Shown: piece after piece, positions 62,446 to 64,000 of the stretch
Layout: each line of letters opens with the position of its first letter
How positions within the stretch are numbered: the stretch's first letter is position 1
NCBI RefSeq assembly: GCF_039536745.1
Contig: NZ_BAAAZE010000016.1
Coordinates: 1 to 64,000, forward strand
Direction of reading: 5' to 3'
DNA: 64,000 nt
From: Actimicrobium antarcticum
GTDB taxonomy: Bacteria; Pseudomonadota; Gammaproteobacteria; Burkholderiales; Burkholderiaceae_D
Made by a program: the position numbers and the translations under genes
The notes under the pieces: generated by a model
Told to the model about the DNA's origin: nothing
Databases searched by the model: none
What the model saw: only the letters and a program-made list of their open reading frames with translations

Positions 62446-63984
62446 TCATTTTTTCCGGGCATCATCGGTTTTCATCGTGGTCACGATCGGCCTGTCGATG
62501 GGGAGTGCCTTGGATATCCAGCGGGTAGGCCAAAGCCGCAACGCCAGTCGGGTGTAGATTTCATCCATATAAAAACCGGCGTAGATCCGTCGCCGCCAGG
62601 CGCCCAGGGATCGGGGACGCAGTTGCAGCGTCGCCAGACACAGATACAGAGCGGCCATGCCGGTCAGCGCGATTTTTCCCAGCGTGTGATGGGGTGCATC
62701 GTGTATGCCCAGCGGCAGGGCATGGGCCAGCAACGCCAGCCCGGTAAGTCCGGCCACCATCAGCAAACCAAAAAGTCCTTGCCGGAACAGGGTTCTCGTC
62801 TGATCGCTCCCGGCCGGTAGCCATAGCATGGGTGCCCAGGCCAGCCCCAGCACCACGCTCCACCACCAGGGCCAGGCTGCGTTGCTCAATACCGCCTGAA
62901 TCAGTAACACCATCGGCACCGCGACAGCCGGGGCCAGCAAGAGACTGATCGGTGCGGCGGTTACCGTGCCGCGCATCACATGCAAGCGGGTCTGCCGCAC
63001 CACCATCGACGCTGACAGAAAAGCGTGCGCCTTGTACAGCGAATGCCCGAACAGATGTAGTGCCGCCAATGTGTACAGCCCGAGACCGCATTCCAGCAGC
63101 ATGAAGCCCATCTGGGCGACAGTCGACCACGCCAGTCGCACTTTGATGCTGATGCGGGTCAACATCACCAAACCGGCGATCACGGCAGTGCCCAGCCCGA
63201 AGGTCACCAGCAGCGTGCGCGCCAGGTCTGCCTGCTCCAGCAACGGCGCAAAACGAATCAGGATATAGCCGCCCAGATTCACCACGCCGGCATGCAGCAA
63301 GGCCGACACGGGCGTCGGCGCTTCCATCACCTGAATCAGCCAGCCGTGCACGGGCAGCAGCGCCGTGCGCACGACCACGGCGAGCACCAGGCATACCGCA
63401 CTGAGCTGCAGATTGTCAGTGATGCCTTCGCGCGCCAGAAACTGCCACATGTCTGAGAATGAACCGCTGCCCACCGCGACCCACGCCGATGAGGCGGCAA
63501 GGATGAGCAGCACGTCGGCGAGCCGATCTGCGAGACGCTTCTTGTGCGCCGCCAGCGTGGCAAATGGCCGGTCGGGATAGAAGCACAGCAGATGCTGCAA
63601 CGCCACGCCGACCAGCGCCCAGGCCGCGATCAGGACCACCCAGTGATTCGCCAGCACCAGCAACTGAACCGCCGACAACACGCCTGCCAGAGCCGCCGCG
63701 TAGCGCCGCTGTCCGGGCTCTCCTTCCAGGTAACGTGCAGAAAACGCAGCGATAACGGTACCGAGCAGCTGTACCAGCACGGCCATGATCATGCCGAACG
63801 GACTTGCAGCTAGCCAGTGCCGCAAGCCCGTGGCTTCCATACCTGTCAGACCTGTCAGACCGACCAGCACGGTGAACGCCAGTGCTAGCCCGGACAGCCG
63901 AATGAATATGCGCCAAAGCCCCGCGACCGACCTGCCAGGTCGCAGAGAAATCAGCATCAGCAGAAACATGAGTGTTGCGGGCAT
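62446..63984 (-). CDS. dabB: DabB, proton-conducting membrane subunit (NuoL/MrpA-like)
   Basis: The 512-residue membrane protein resembles the antiporter-like subunits of complex I (PF00361), with about 13 membrane segments and a central region containing LLPVHGWLIQVMEAPTPVSALLHAG. In the DAB complex it couples a cation gradient to bicarbonate accumulation by DabA. ATG 63984 lies only 16 bases from the window edge, and the frame stays open to the edge, so a start further upstream cannot be excluded. Confidence 0.9.
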   Translation of the reverse strand: MPATLMFLLMLISLRPGRSVAGLWRIFIRLSGLALAFTVLVGLTGLTGMEATGLRHWLAASPFGMIMAVLVQLLGTVIAAFSARYLEGEPGQRRYAAALAGVLSAVQLLVLANHWVVLIAAWALVGVALQHLLCFYPDRPFATLAAHKKRLADRLADVLLILAASSAWVAVGSGSFSDMWQFLAREGITDNLQLSAVCLVLAVVVRTALLPVHGWLIQVMEAPTPVSALLHAGVVNLGGYILIRFAPLLEQADLARTLLVTFGLGTAVIAGLVMLTRISIKVRLAWSTVAQMGFMLLECGLGLYTLAALHLFGHSLYKAHAFLSASMVVRQTRLHVMRGTVTAAPISLLLAPAVAVPMVLLIQAVLSNAAWPWWWSVVLGLAWAPMLWLPAGSDQTRTLFRQGLFGLLMVAGLTGLALLAHALPLGIHDAPHHTLGKIALTGMAALYLCLATLQLRPRSLGAWRRRIYAGFYMDEIYTRLALRLWPTRWISKALPIDRPIVTTMKTDDARKK

Positions 63985-64000
63985 CAGTACTACAACGCCG

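Overview
The window looks like a chromosomal segment of a betaproteobacterium of the order Burkholderiales, most likely family Oxalobacteraceae. This is an inference from gene content (DUF3460, DUF1631, the scpA-panC-btuF order, GC-rich codon use); no rRNA or other marker settles the genus. About 58 protein genes, four tRNA genes (Thr, Ala and two Glu), one cobalamin riboswitch, several terminators and several repeat structures can be supported.

Layout. 1-750: a palindrome-rich, gene-poor repeat block that abuts the 3' remnant of a HerA/DUF853-type ATPase gene. 724-4325: a DedA-rhodanese fusion, then a LysR regulator divergent from pirin and azoR. 4598-13176: a seven-gene run with a TonB-dependent receptor, a secreted phosphoesterase, an ABC importer and a type I phosphodiesterase/alkaline phosphatase-family enzyme, read here as an organophosphate scavenging system. 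13332-25757: mostly housekeeping genes (ribA, a DMT exporter, qor, DUF1631, two lipoproteins, pepN, fbp, tRNA-Thr, a YgiW-like OB-fold protein, transaldolase). 25976-32501: two glycosyltransferases, a long Hsp20, and a cheA-cheZ pair. 32712-43458: an esterase, the riboswitch with btuB-btuC-btuD, a chemoreceptor, btuF, panC, scpA, DUF3460 and a GNAT gene. 43471-47338: metG, gltX and tRNA-Ala.

47406-49446 is the most unusual stretch. Two tRNA-Glu genes are followed by tandem repeats of about 150 bp. Each repeat carries the 3' end of tRNA-Glu including CCA, and each such end is followed by a hairpin plus T-run. The array resembles in design the tyrT (rtT) repeats of Escherichia coli. Directly downstream is an A/T-richer gene for a leucine-rich-repeat protein, a possible secreted effector on a small island.

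49741-56217 (all minus strand) is a complete light-harvesting module: a proteorhodopsin with the D/T/E proton-pump triad and Leu at the spectral tuning site, then crtE, crtI, crtB, crtY and blh. Together these take prenyl diphosphates through phytoene, lycopene and beta-carotene to retinal. crtB, crtY and blh are joined by 4-base stop/start overlaps.

59021-63984 (minus strand) encodes DabB, DabA and a translationally coupled zinc-ribbon protein. DabAB is an energy-coupled inorganic carbon (CO2/bicarbonate) uptake complex. Its closeness to the opsin module suggests, but does not prove, a link between light-driven ion gradients and anaplerotic carbon supply in a heterotroph. The dabB gene lies at the window edge and its start may be outside.
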